Origin: an uncultured Oscillospiraceae bacterium
GTDB lineage: Bacteria > Bacillota > Clostridia > Oscillospirales > Oscillospiraceae
Direction of reading: 5' to 3'
Assembly (NCBI GenBank): GCA_934515035.1
Contig: CAKSXP010000096.1
Span: 1 to 6,886, forward strand
DNA: 6,886 nt
The position numbers and the translations under genes were made by a program. This document shows, piece after piece, positions 1 to 5,348 of the stretch; the stretch's first letter is position 1; every line of letters begins with the position of its first letter. A model generated the notes under the pieces. It was not told the DNA's origin and did not search any database. It worked only from the letters and a program-made list of their open reading frames with translations.

Positions 1-324
1 GGCCTGTATGACGGCCGCAAGCTCTATGTCTCCGCCATCGACGCGGATAAAAACGAGGTCGAGCTCGCGCTCTGGGAGGAGCTGTTCAAAACCGAGGTCC
101 GCGCCAGAGACGTCAACTGGCTCATCGATGTCCCCGCCGGACCGGTCCGCGGCAGCGTAAAGGTCCGCCACACAAAGTGGGAGCAGCCCGCCTGCACCGT
201 GACCCCCCTGCCCGGCGGCGGTATGCTGATCGAGACGGACGAGCCCGTCCGCGCCCCGGCGCGCGGCCAGTCCGCCGTCGTTTACGAGGGCAACCGGGTC
301 ATATGCGGGGGATATATCGTATAG
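1..324 (+). CDS. mnmA: tRNA-specific 2-thiouridylase MnmA, C-terminal part (5' end outside window)
   Basis: Frame 1 is open from the window edge to a TAG stop and encodes the last 107 residues. MnmA activates U34 of tRNA(Lys, Glu, Gln) with ATP and receives sulfur through a persulfide relay to make 2-thiouridine at the wobble base, in the cytoplasm. The visible part is the C-terminal beta-barrel region. It starts with GLYDGRKLYVSAIDADKNEV, continues with the conserved DVNWL block and the V-K-V-R-H strand, and closes with the family signature that reads A-R-G-Q-S-A-V-V-Y, then G-N-R-V-I-C-G-G-Y-I-V. The ATP-binding PP-loop and the catalytic cysteines lie upstream, outside the window, so activity cannot be judged. 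A composite repeat and a terminator follow. The downstream gene is convergent, so mnmA is the last gene of its unit. Confidence 0.93.
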   Translation, partial: GLYDGRKLYVSAIDADKNEVELALWEELFKTEVRARDVNWLIDVPAGPVRGSVKVRHTKWEQPACTVTPLPGGGMLIETDEPVRAPARGQSAVVYEGNRVICGGYIV

Positions 325-352
325 TCCCTGTTTATTATTCCGGCGTGTGACA

Positions 353-409
353 GAGCCTCCCTCTGATGAGGGAGACGGCAAGAATCTCTGATTTTTGCCG
401 AAGCGGGAG
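353..409. repeat. Composite palindromic intergenic repeat (two hairpins plus closing arm)
   Basis: Two adjacent hairpins lie 28 bases after mnmA. The first pairs CTCCCTC (357-363) with GAGGGAG (368-374) around a TGAT loop. The second pairs 376-386 with 390-400, eleven base pairs including one G-T wobble, around a three-base loop. A trailing GGGAG (405-409) can also pair with CTCCC at 357-361, so the whole element could fold as a three-way structure. Neither hairpin is followed by a T-run, so it does not look like a plain terminator. The architecture resembles short mobile-type palindromic repeats scattered between genes in Oscillospiraceae. That likeness is from memory, and only one copy is in this window. 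Confidence 0.55.
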
Positions 410-433
410 AGAATAAAAGCATACAATATACAA

Positions 434-478
434 AAGCCCTGCCTGTGATCGTGACCATAGGCAGGGCTTGACTGTTTT
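434..478. terminator. Bidirectional intrinsic terminator between mnmA and the MBL-fold gene
   Basis: A perfect 11-bp stem pairs AAGCCCTGCCT (434-444) with AGGCAGGGCTT (459-469). It can be extended inward by about three pairs, leaving a loop of roughly eight bases. On the plus strand the stem is followed by GACTGTTTTAT. On the minus strand it runs into a TTTTG-type tract. It lies between convergent genes and probably serves both mnmA and the operon ending at 518. Confidence 0.8.
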
Positions 479-517
479 ATAAGCTATCGCCTGCGGAATA
501 TGCTTCCGCATCTCATA

Positions 518-1354
518 TTATATTTCCGCGGTGTCTCCGGTCATAAAATACTCCGCTCTGCCGCCCATGACGTCCCTGAGTATTTCAAACCCCGGCTTGC
601 CCGTACAGTGGCAGGTCAGCACCCGGCCGACTCCCAGTTCCACCAGCGTCCTGCCGAGCGAAGCGGCCTCCTCCGGCGCGCACCCCAGCGTTGAAACACC
701 GGCGGGCCCCATAAGGTGAAAGCCCCCTATGAGCGCGGCTACCGGCCTGCCGGGCAGCGCCTTCATCACCTCGCGCACGACATTGTCGGCTCCCGCGTGA
801 CAGCAGCCGTTTATTATGACCAGGCCCTTTTCCGTTTCGAACACAACGCTCTGCTCATGCGAAAAATCGTCCGGCACAAGTCCGCCGGCGTTCCTGCGGC
901 ACATAAACGCGCGTCTGGCGCGCTCCTCCAGTCCCGGAGTGCTGTGCGCAACGATCCAGACGCCCGGCTCGACCTGCCTGCTGCCGTTCACGAAGCGCAG
1001 TCTTGCGCGGAAGCGCTCGAGCAGCCCTATCGGAATGCCTATGTACCTGTCCCCAGAGGGCGCGCCGGACCAGCAGTCCTCCGCGCAGGCATCCTGCAAA
1101 TACAGTCTTGCGCGGGTGTTCAGCTCAAAGAACCTGTCAAAGCCGCCGGAGTGGTCAAAATGCGCGTGCGACAGAAATGCCGCGTCCACCGTGCGCAGAT
1201 CGATCCCCAGCTTTTCGGCGTTCCGTGCAAAATCTCCCGTCGCGCCGCTGTCGAGAAGATAGCGTCTTTCGCCGTATTCGGCAAAAAGGGAAAGTCCGTG
1301 TTCCGCCTCAAGGCCCTCATGGGCCAGATTCTCCATAAGTACGGTTATTTTCAT
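518..1354 (-). CDS. MBL-fold metallo-hydrolase, COG1237 type
   Basis: A 278-residue cytoplasmic protein of the metallo-beta-lactamase fold. The metal-binding motif H-A-H-F-D-H is at residues 63-68 (H63, H65, D67, H68). Further ligand-region blocks are G-C-C-H-A-G (183-188), G-G-F-H-L (210-214) and C-H-C-T-G (248-252). This set is typical of COG1237, whose members are often labelled 7,8-dihydropterin-6-methyl-4-(ribofuranosyl)aminobenzene-5'-phosphate synthase after an archaeal homologue. The substrate in Firmicutes is not established and that name should not be taken literally. The start at 1354 is preferred over an in-frame ATG ten codons earlier: it has a GGGGGAG ribosome binding site at good spacing, the conserved sequence begins there, and its ATGA overlaps the stop of ybaK, implying translational coupling. 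It is the last gene of the operon. Confidence 0.9.
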   Translation of the reverse strand: MKITVLMENLAHEGLEAEHGLSLFAEYGERRYLLDSGATGDFARNAEKLGIDLRTVDAAFLSHAHFDHSGGFDRFFELNTRARLYLQDACAEDCWSGAPSGDRYIGIPIGLLERFRARLRFVNGSRQVEPGVWIVAHSTPGLEERARRAFMCRRNAGGLVPDDFSHEQSVVFETEKGLVIINGCCHAGADNVVREVMKALPGRPVAALIGGFHLMGPAGVSTLGCAPEEAASLGRTLVELGVGRVLTCHCTGKPGFEILRDVMGGRAEYFMTGDTAEI

Positions 1355-1833
1355 GCTTCTTCTCCCCCGTCCGTCACGCTGCAAAACTCCGCGTGTATGA
1401 GCCCCGCAAGCGCTTTCGGATCCAGCTCCACCTGTGCGCCGACTCTTCCCGCGCTGACGCAGAATGTATCCATCTCCTCGGCGGAAATGTCGATGACCGT
1501 TCTGAACTGTTTCTTCATCCCGACCGGCGAACAGCCTCCGTGCACATAACCCGTCAGCGGCAGAAGCTCCTTCTGTTTGAGCATCGCCACCGATTTTGCG
1601 CCGACGGCCCTGGCCGCTTTTTTAAGGTCAAGACTCTCCGCGACCGGGATCACAAACACAAAATATGCCTTCTTGTCGGAAACCGTGACAAGCGTCTTGA
1701 AAACCTTTTTCGCGTCCTCGCCGAGGACCTCCGCCACGGACACGCCCTCCGTGATCTGCGGGTCATAGCTGCGCGGGATATAGGCGATCTTTTTCTGATC
1801 CAGCGTGCGCATAACATTTGTCTTGTCGTTCAT
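1351..1833 (-). CDS. ybaK: Cys-tRNA(Pro)/Cys-tRNA(Cys) deacylase, YbaK family
   Basis: A 160-residue single-domain protein of the YbaK/ProRS editing-domain family. It hydrolyses cysteine from tRNA(Pro) mischarged by prolyl-tRNA synthetase, acting in trans in the cytoplasm. Family features are V-F-K-T-L-V (44-49), whose K46 falls at the position of the functional lysine of the Haemophilus enzyme, and the signature G-Y-V-H-G-G-C-S-P-V-G-M-K-K (95-108). Length fits the family. The start at 1833 is chosen because GGAGAGGT precedes it by about nine bases and K46 numbering then matches. An in-frame ATG at 1875 would add 14 non-family residues and overlaps the upstream leader ORF. The ribosome binding site lies inside the last codons of that leader ORF, whose stop is seven bases before this ATG, so translation may be coupled. 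The gene overlaps the MBL gene by ATGA. Confidence 0.93.
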   Translation of the reverse strand: MNDKTNVMRTLDQKKIAYIPRSYDPQITEGVSVAEVLGEDAKKVFKTLVTVSDKKAYFVFVIPVAESLDLKKAARAVGAKSVAMLKQKELLPLTGYVHGGCSPVGMKKQFRTVIDISAEEMDTFCVSAGRVGAQVELDPKALAGLIHAEFCSVTDGGEEA

Positions 1834-1840
1834 GCTCTTT

Positions 1841-1900
1841 TTACCTCTCCGCCAGCTCCGACAACCGGAGTGCATATCTGCCTTCCGTTGATATCTTCAT
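1841..1900 (-). CDS. 19-codon leader ORF resembling the N-terminus of an Rrf2-family regulator
   Basis: Between the promoter and ybaK an ATG at 1900 opens a 19-codon frame ending in TAA at 1841-1843. It encodes MKISTEGRYALRLSELAER. A ribosome binding site, AAAGGGG (1909-1915), lies eight bases upstream. The first 13 residues match the conserved start of Rrf2-family regulators such as CymR (MKISTKGRYGL in Bacillus subtilis), which form the first part of their winged-helix DNA-binding domain. The remaining ~110+ residues of such a regulator are absent and ybaK begins seven bases after the stop. It may be the relic of an Rrf2 gene whose body was deleted, leaving promoter, ribosome binding site and 5' end in front of ybaK, or a retained leader ORF that couples translation. 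The frame and binding site are seen directly; the family link is by recall and the role is inference. Confidence 0.6.
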   Translation of the reverse strand: MKISTEGRYALRLSELAER

Positions 1901-1925
1901 AAGCGGCGCCCCTTTCGATACATTT

Positions 1926-1954
1926 ATAATATTACGGGAATATCCGGATTTCAA
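1926..1954 (-). promoter_or_regulatory. Sigma-A-type promoter of the leader ORF-ybaK-MBL operon
   Basis: Read on the minus strand, TTGAAA (1954-1949) is followed after exactly 17 bases by TATTAT (1931-1926). Transcription would begin near 1919, leaving about 19 bases before the leader ORF, enough for its ribosome binding site. The spacer contains the perfect palindrome ATCCGGAT (1942-1949) and an ATATT-N5-AATAT inverted repeat (1929-1943) that overlaps the -10 box. Either could be an operator, but this is speculative. Confidence 0.7.
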
Positions 1955-1987
1955 TCAAAAAATGACTCGCCGAACGGCTATTGTCGG

Positions 1988-2016
1988 TTGCCTCTTAATG
2001 GCATTTATTATATAAT
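1988..2016 (+). promoter_or_regulatory. Sigma-A-type promoter of the SDR gene pair
   Basis: TTGCCT (1988-1993) and a consensus TATAAT (2011-2016) are separated by exactly 17 bases. Transcription would begin near 2023, about 30 bases before the first SDR start. The promoter is divergent from the ybaK promoter, with 33 bases between the two -35 boxes. In that gap lie the small palindrome GCCGAACGGC (1969-1978) and a CCGA-N10-TCGG inverted repeat (1970-1987). Confidence 0.75.
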
Positions 2017-2038
2017 CTTATCAAAGAATTAAATAAAC

Positions 2039-2055
2039 AGGAGGCTGAAACTTTG
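2039..2055 (+). promoter_or_regulatory. Ribosome binding site that fixes a TTG start
   Basis: AGGAGG (2039-2044) is followed after eight bases by TTG (2053-2055). The frame opened by this TTG starts exactly where SDR N-termini normally start (G-K-L-E-N-R-I-A-I-V-T-G-G), and no ATG lies in frame nearby. The start codon is therefore TTG. Confidence 0.85.
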
Positions 2056-2823
2056 GGCAAACTTGAAAACAGGATCGCCATTGTGACCGGCGGCAACGAC
2101 GGCATCGGCGAGGCCACCGCGCGGCTCTTCGCTCAGGAGGGAGCCGTCGTGATCATTTTCGCGCGCCGCGAGGAGAGAAACCGCGCCGTTGCGGAATCCA
2201 TAACCGCCGAGGGCGGCAAAGCGGAATATATAACCGGCGACGTCCGGAAGCCGGAGGACGTAAAGCGCCTGTTCTCCGAGGTCGCCGCGAAATACGGCCG
2301 TGTGGACGTGCTTGTCAACGACGCCGGCGTTGCCGACGAACATGCAAGCATCTCCAATTCAACGGACGAAAACTGGGATAACAACATAAGCACCAACCAG
2401 TCCGGCCCGTTCTATACCACGCGCGAGCTCATAAACCTTATGCTCGGCAGGGGCAAGGCCGTCATAGTGAACGTCGCCTCTATCGGCGGGACCTACTCGA
2501 TGGCCGGCGCGCCGTATTCCTCGGCAAAGCTCGGCTGTCTGGCCCTCACCAAACACACCGCGCGCTACTACACTTCAAAGGGCATACGCTGCAATGCCGT
2601 CTGCCCCGGCCCGACGGATACAAACATGATACGCAATATGGACCCGAACAACGGCTCGGACTATGCCGGTGCCGGAGGTCCCCCACCCGCCGGGGCGGGC
2701 GGCAAGGGCCCGATGGGCACTCCGCCGATAGGCCAGGCAAAGGCTATCCTTTTCTTCGCCTGCGACGATTCCGAATGGGTAAGCGGCCAGTACATCTGCG
2801 TTGACAGCGCAATGTGCGTCTGA
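2053..2823 (+). CDS. Short-chain dehydrogenase/reductase, catalytically complete
   Basis: A 256-residue classical SDR, FabG/hydroxysteroid-dehydrogenase-like, expected to interconvert an alcohol and a ketone with NAD(P)(H) in the cytoplasm. The Rossmann motif T-G-G-N-D-G-I-G is at 12-19. The A-R-R stretch after strand 2 (37-39) suggests a preference for NADP(H). D63-V64 marks the adenine pocket. The usual N-N-A-G is N-D-A-G (89-92). The catalytic tetrad is intact: N115, S143, Y155 and K159, in Y-S-S-A-K. The P-G-P-T-D-T block (185-190) precedes a peculiar Gly/Pro-rich stretch (206-222) where the substrate-binding lid normally lies. The C-terminus has the usual S-G-Q-Y-I-C-V-D-S. The start is TTG (see its ribosome binding site). 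It is first of a two-gene unit, 17 bases ahead of a degenerate SDR. The substrate cannot be assigned. Confidence 0.9.
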   Translation: MGKLENRIAIVTGGNDGIGEATARLFAQEGAVVIIFARREERNRAVAESITAEGGKAEYITGDVRKPEDVKRLFSEVAAKYGRVDVLVNDAGVADEHASISNSTDENWDNNISTNQSGPFYTTRELINLMLGRGKAVIVNVASIGGTYSMAGAPYSSAKLGCLALTKHTARYYTSKGIRCNAVCPGPTDTNMIRNMDPNNGSDYAGAGGPPPAGAGGKGPMGTPPIGQAKAILFFACDDSEWVSGQYICVDSAMCV

Positions 2824-2840
2824 ACAGGAGGTACGGAAAC

Positions 2841-3521
2841 ATGAAGCTACTCAATAAAGTTGTCCTCGTGACCGGCGCCGCGAGCGCCGTCGGAAGCGCG
2901 TTCTGCGCGCTTTGCGAAAAGGAAGGCGCCCTTCTTCTCCGGATGGACGGCTTCATCGACTCCGCCGCGCCCTGCAAAGCGCTCATCGAAGAGGCGGAGG
3001 GAAAATACGGCCGTGTGGACGTCGTTGTCAACTGCACGCCGGAAAGCAGTCCCCTTCTCCCCGTTTCCTCCACTCCGGACGATCTGTATCAGCAAACCGT
3101 CATGCAGTGCCAGACCGGCGTTTTCTATATGTGCCGCGAGGCGTTCACTCTCTTCCGCGAACAGGGCTTCGGCGTCGGCGTGAACGTCGGCTCCTTCCTC
3201 GGCCTGGGCGGCGCAGGCGGCGCGGCTTATGAGATGGCTCAGCACGGTCTCGTCGGCCTGACGCGAAATATCGCCCTGCAATACGCGGGCGACCCGGCCA
3301 TCCGCTGCAACGTCGTGTGCTCCGGCCTTCTTTCGGACCCCGACGGCTCGTCCGATCCCGACTACGCCGCGTTTGAGCATCGCAAGAACAAGAGCTTTGT
3401 CCCGAATGTCGAGGCTGAGGAGGTCGCAAAGGCCGTCCTGTTCCTTGCAAGCGACGACTCCGCGCGCATCAACGGTCAGTTCCTCCAGGTGGACGCGGGC
3501 AAATACTTCAAGGAAGTCTGA
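2841..3521 (+). CDS. Degenerate SDR-family protein, probable pseudoenzyme
   Basis: A 226-residue SDR-like protein with an intact frame and an AGGAGG (2826-2831) nine bases before the ATG at 2841. An in-frame ATG at 2814 overlaps the previous gene and lacks such a site. It is recognisable as an SDR by T-G-A-A-S-A-V-G (11-18, middle glycine replaced by alanine), K-Y-G-R-V-D-V-V-V-N (55-64), R-C-N-V-V-C-S-G (155-162) and the C-terminal N-G-Q-F-L-Q-V-D-A-G. Compared with its neighbour, about 25 residues after strand 2 are missing, including the acidic residue of the adenine pocket. N-N-A-G is replaced by N-C-T-P (64-67). S118 and Y130 remain, but the tetrad Asn aligns with C90 and the catalytic Lys is Q134 (Y-E-M-A-Q). 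It probably cannot catalyse by the usual mechanism. A structural or regulatory partner of the upstream SDR is the most natural reading, by inference. Confidence 0.85.
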   Translation: MKLLNKVVLVTGAASAVGSAFCALCEKEGALLLRMDGFIDSAAPCKALIEEAEGKYGRVDVVVNCTPESSPLLPVSSTPDDLYQQTVMQCQTGVFYMCREAFTLFREQGFGVGVNVGSFLGLGGAGGAAYEMAQHGLVGLTRNIALQYAGDPAIRCNVVCSGLLSDPDGSSDPDYAAFEHRKNKSFVPNVEAEEVAKAVLFLASDDSARINGQFLQVDAGKYFKEV

Positions 3522-3541
3522 TCCCTGTTATTCATAAACTC

Positions 3542-3577
3542 CGCCGGATGGGTGTCACAGCCCGTCCGGCGTTTTTT
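3542..3577 (+). terminator. Strong intrinsic terminator after the SDR pair
   Basis: CGCCGGA (3542-3548) pairs with TCCGGCG (3565-3571). The stem continues inward through a T-G wobble and GGG/CCC, giving at least 11 pairs with a short loop. Six T residues (3572-3577) follow directly. It begins 20 bases after the second SDR stop and separates that unit from the flavoprotein gene. Confidence 0.92.
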
Positions 3578-3600
3578 GCTGTGCTTCATGTCCGTGGTCC

Positions 3601-3630
3601 TTGACGCGCGCGTGCCATAAATGTTAATAT
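3601..3630 (+). promoter_or_regulatory. Promoter of the flavoprotein gene
   Basis: TTGACG (3601-3606) and TAATAT (3625-3630) are separated by 18 bases, with an extended -10 TG at 3622-3623. An overlapping consensus TATAAT at 3628-3633 would need a 21-base spacer from this -35 box, so the TAATAT reading is preferred. The promoter lies downstream of the terminator, so the flavoprotein gene can be transcribed separately from the SDR genes. Confidence 0.65.
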
Positions 3631-3641
3631 AATTAAAACCG

Positions 3642-3678
3642 CGTATACGAATATCGATAGTTTTGTGCATTTTCACAA
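3642..3678 (+). promoter_or_regulatory. Cluster of three small palindromes in the flavoprotein leader
   Basis: Three symmetric elements follow each other within 37 bases of the untranslated leader: CGTATACG (3642-3649), TATCGATA (3652-3659) and TTGTG-N6-CACAA (3663-3678). The last ends two bases before the AAGGA ribosome binding site (3681-3685). They could be repressor operators just downstream of the promoter, or the last could form a weak hairpin next to the ribosome binding site. The TTGTG/CACAA arms recall Rex-type sites, but the spacing is two bases shorter than the usual Rex operator, so no regulator is assigned. Confidence 0.4.
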
Positions 3679-3693
3679 GAAAGGAATGATTCC

Positions 3694-5304
3694 ATGGATA
3701 ACAAGCCCAAGGCCGAAAAAGGACCTCCCCCGTCAATGGTGAATGTCAAGACCCAGCCCGGCTGGCCCGGCGCCGCTCCGGAAGTAGATCCCTCTCTTAT
3801 AACCGCGACCTATGAGGCGGACGTCGTCGTTCTCGGCGCGGGTCACGCGGGCGTACAGTGCGCTCTCGCCGCGGCAGAGGGCGGCGCGAAGGTGATCGTC
3901 GTGGAAAAACAGCCGGAGTTTGAAAAGCTGCACTGGACCGGCGAACAGATCGGCACCTATAACTCCGGATACTTCATCGAGCGCGGCTTCGGCCCCTATG
4001 ACGAGATGGAGATAATCCAGGAATATTTCCGCTGCGGCTGCCACAGGGTCAACCAGCGCCTCATCTCCATGTATGTCCGCAACTCCGGCGAGATGCTCGA
4101 CCACGCCCTGTCCCTGATCCCGGAGGACAGCACGCTCCTCGACGAGGACCAGTGCAACATACATCAGGCGTATTATAATGATTATCCGATCGTAACCGGC
4201 GGCAACAAGACCTGGGCGGGAACTCTCCAGTTCCGCGGCAAGCTCATAACCGAGCGCGGGATAACCGTCGGGATAAACGGCAACTCCCGCCTGTCCGAGG
4301 TCGAGATGTTCTCCGTCAGGCGTTCGGTCGAGCTGGGCGCGGAGTGGTTCTGCGGCTGGAGCGGCGTGTGCCTCGAGAAGACCGGGGACCGCGTGACCGC
4401 CGTCATAGCGAAAAACCGCAGCGGAGAATATGCGCGCTTTATTGGAAAGCGCGCCGTGTGCGTGACCACCGGCAATAATACGGATGCCGGCCACAAAATG
4501 TGCGTGTGGGCGGGCGGCAATATGGAGATAGCGCTGCGCGACACAACTATGCCTTACGACGCCTCCCCGTTTTTCGGCATGACCGCTTTCCTGACCCTCA
4601 ACGCCCGCGGCGAGCGCTTCTGCAACGAATCGGACACCTACTGTATCGGGCCGCAGATGAACCGCCAGCCCAGGGGGATCGTCACAACGGTTTTCGACTC
4701 CAACTGGATGGAATACCTGAAGGTAAACGGCATACAGCACAGCATGCCGGACATGGCAATGACGGCATACCTTGAGCAGGCCGCGGAGGATATTTCCCAT
4801 GTTGTCGAACACGGCGCGGAGGGCTACGATGTGCGCAACCTGTCCACCTCCGAACGTCAGACCGGGCATATGTGGGGTGCGGACACACTTCCGGAGCTGG
4901 CCGACCACCTCGGCTACACCGGCGAGGACAAGGCGCGCTGGCTCAAGAGCATAGAGCGCTATAACGAGCTCTGCCGCGCAGGCTTCGACGAGGATTACGG
5001 CAAGGACAAAAAGGCCCTCATCCCCATCGAGAAGCCGCCGTTCTACGCCGGCAGGGTGATGAATGCCAAAGCCTCCGGCGATTCCGACGCGATGTGCCCG
5101 AGCGGTCTTACAACGGACAACAGCATGAACGTAACGGACGCGGACGGGAACGTGATCCCCGGCCTTTACGTCGCGGGCAACACTCTCGGCGGGCGCTATT
5201 TCCTGTACTATCCGACGCCCAGCGGCGGAAACATGATCGGCATGGCGATGACCCACGGCCGTGTTCTGGGCAAGCTCCTGACGGACCAGCCCTTCAGAAA
5301 ATAA
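3694..5304 (+). CDS. FAD-dependent oxidoreductase, fumarate reductase/ketosteroid dehydrogenase flavoprotein superfamily
   Basis: A 536-residue single-domain flavoprotein (FAD_binding_2 type). After a Pro-rich N-terminal arm of about 40 residues, A-D-V-V-V-L-G-A-G-H-A-G (42-53) forms the dinucleotide fold, with E71 ending strand 2. N-A-R-G-E-R-F-C-N-E (303-312) is the family block usually read G-x-R-F-x-N-E. The C-terminal FAD site is G-L-Y-V-A-G-N (490-496) through P-T-P-S-G-G-N (507-513) to H-G-R-V-L-G-K (521-527). No signal peptide, Tat motif, FMN-attachment or heme domain is seen, so it is probably cytoplasmic with an external electron donor. The arginine that in fumarate reductases precedes the G-G-N turn appears to be S510, arguing against fumarate as substrate. 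Relatives reduce or desaturate enoates, steroids and similar compounds. The start has AAGGA eight bases upstream. The substrate is unknown. Confidence 0.88.
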   Translation: MDNKPKAEKGPPPSMVNVKTQPGWPGAAPEVDPSLITATYEADVVVLGAGHAGVQCALAAAEGGAKVIVVEKQPEFEKLHWTGEQIGTYNSGYFIERGFGPYDEMEIIQEYFRCGCHRVNQRLISMYVRNSGEMLDHALSLIPEDSTLLDEDQCNIHQAYYNDYPIVTGGNKTWAGTLQFRGKLITERGITVGINGNSRLSEVEMFSVRRSVELGAEWFCGWSGVCLEKTGDRVTAVIAKNRSGEYARFIGKRAVCVTTGNNTDAGHKMCVWAGGNMEIALRDTTMPYDASPFFGMTAFLTLNARGERFCNESDTYCIGPQMNRQPRGIVTTVFDSNWMEYLKVNGIQHSMPDMAMTAYLEQAAEDISHVVEHGAEGYDVRNLSTSERQTGHMWGADTLPELADHLGYTGEDKARWLKSIERYNELCRAGFDEDYGKDKKALIPIEKPPFYAGRVMNAKASGDSDAMCPSGLTTDNSMNVTDADGNVIPGLYVAGNTLGGRYFLYYPTPSGGNMIGMAMTHGRVLGKLLTDQPFRK

Positions 5305-5348
5305 GGCCTTCTCCGTCCTCCAATACCTTATCATCACGACCGCAGAGC

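Noticed and set aside
325..517. A small RNA or short gene in the space after mnmA
   Set aside because: No promoter-like pair, ribosome binding site or convincing ORF is visible; the space is explained by the palindromic repeat and the shared terminator.
716..1549. A 277-codon plus-strand ORF across the MBL and ybaK genes
   Set aside because: The opposite strand encodes two clearly recognisable conserved proteins with good ribosome binding sites. This frame has no family resemblance and is a shadow.
1834..1875. N-terminal extension of YbaK from an upstream ATG at 1875
   Set aside because: The 14 extra residues are not family-like, overlap the Rrf2-like leader ORF in another frame, and the ATG at 1833 has the proper ribosome binding site.
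2847..3380. A 177-codon minus-strand ORF opposite the second SDR gene
   Set aside because: Shadow of the SDR reading frame; no conserved motif and no start signal.
2841..3521. Calling the second SDR a pseudogene
   Set aside because: The frame is uninterrupted, codon use matches its neighbours, and the ribosome binding site is near perfect. Loss of catalytic residues fits a pseudoenzyme better than gene decay.
3663..3678. A Rex or CRP/FNR operator in the flavoprotein leader
   Set aside because: The half-sites TTGTG/CACAA are six bases apart, whereas Rex sites have eight between these arms and CRP-type TGTG/CACA arms also have eight. Kept only as an unassigned palindrome.
3733..5337. A 534-codon antisense ORF covering the whole flavoprotein gene
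   Set aside because: It has no ribosome binding site, no recognisable domain and an odd His/Val/Ala-rich composition. It arises because GC-rich codons of the real gene leave the antisense frame without stops.
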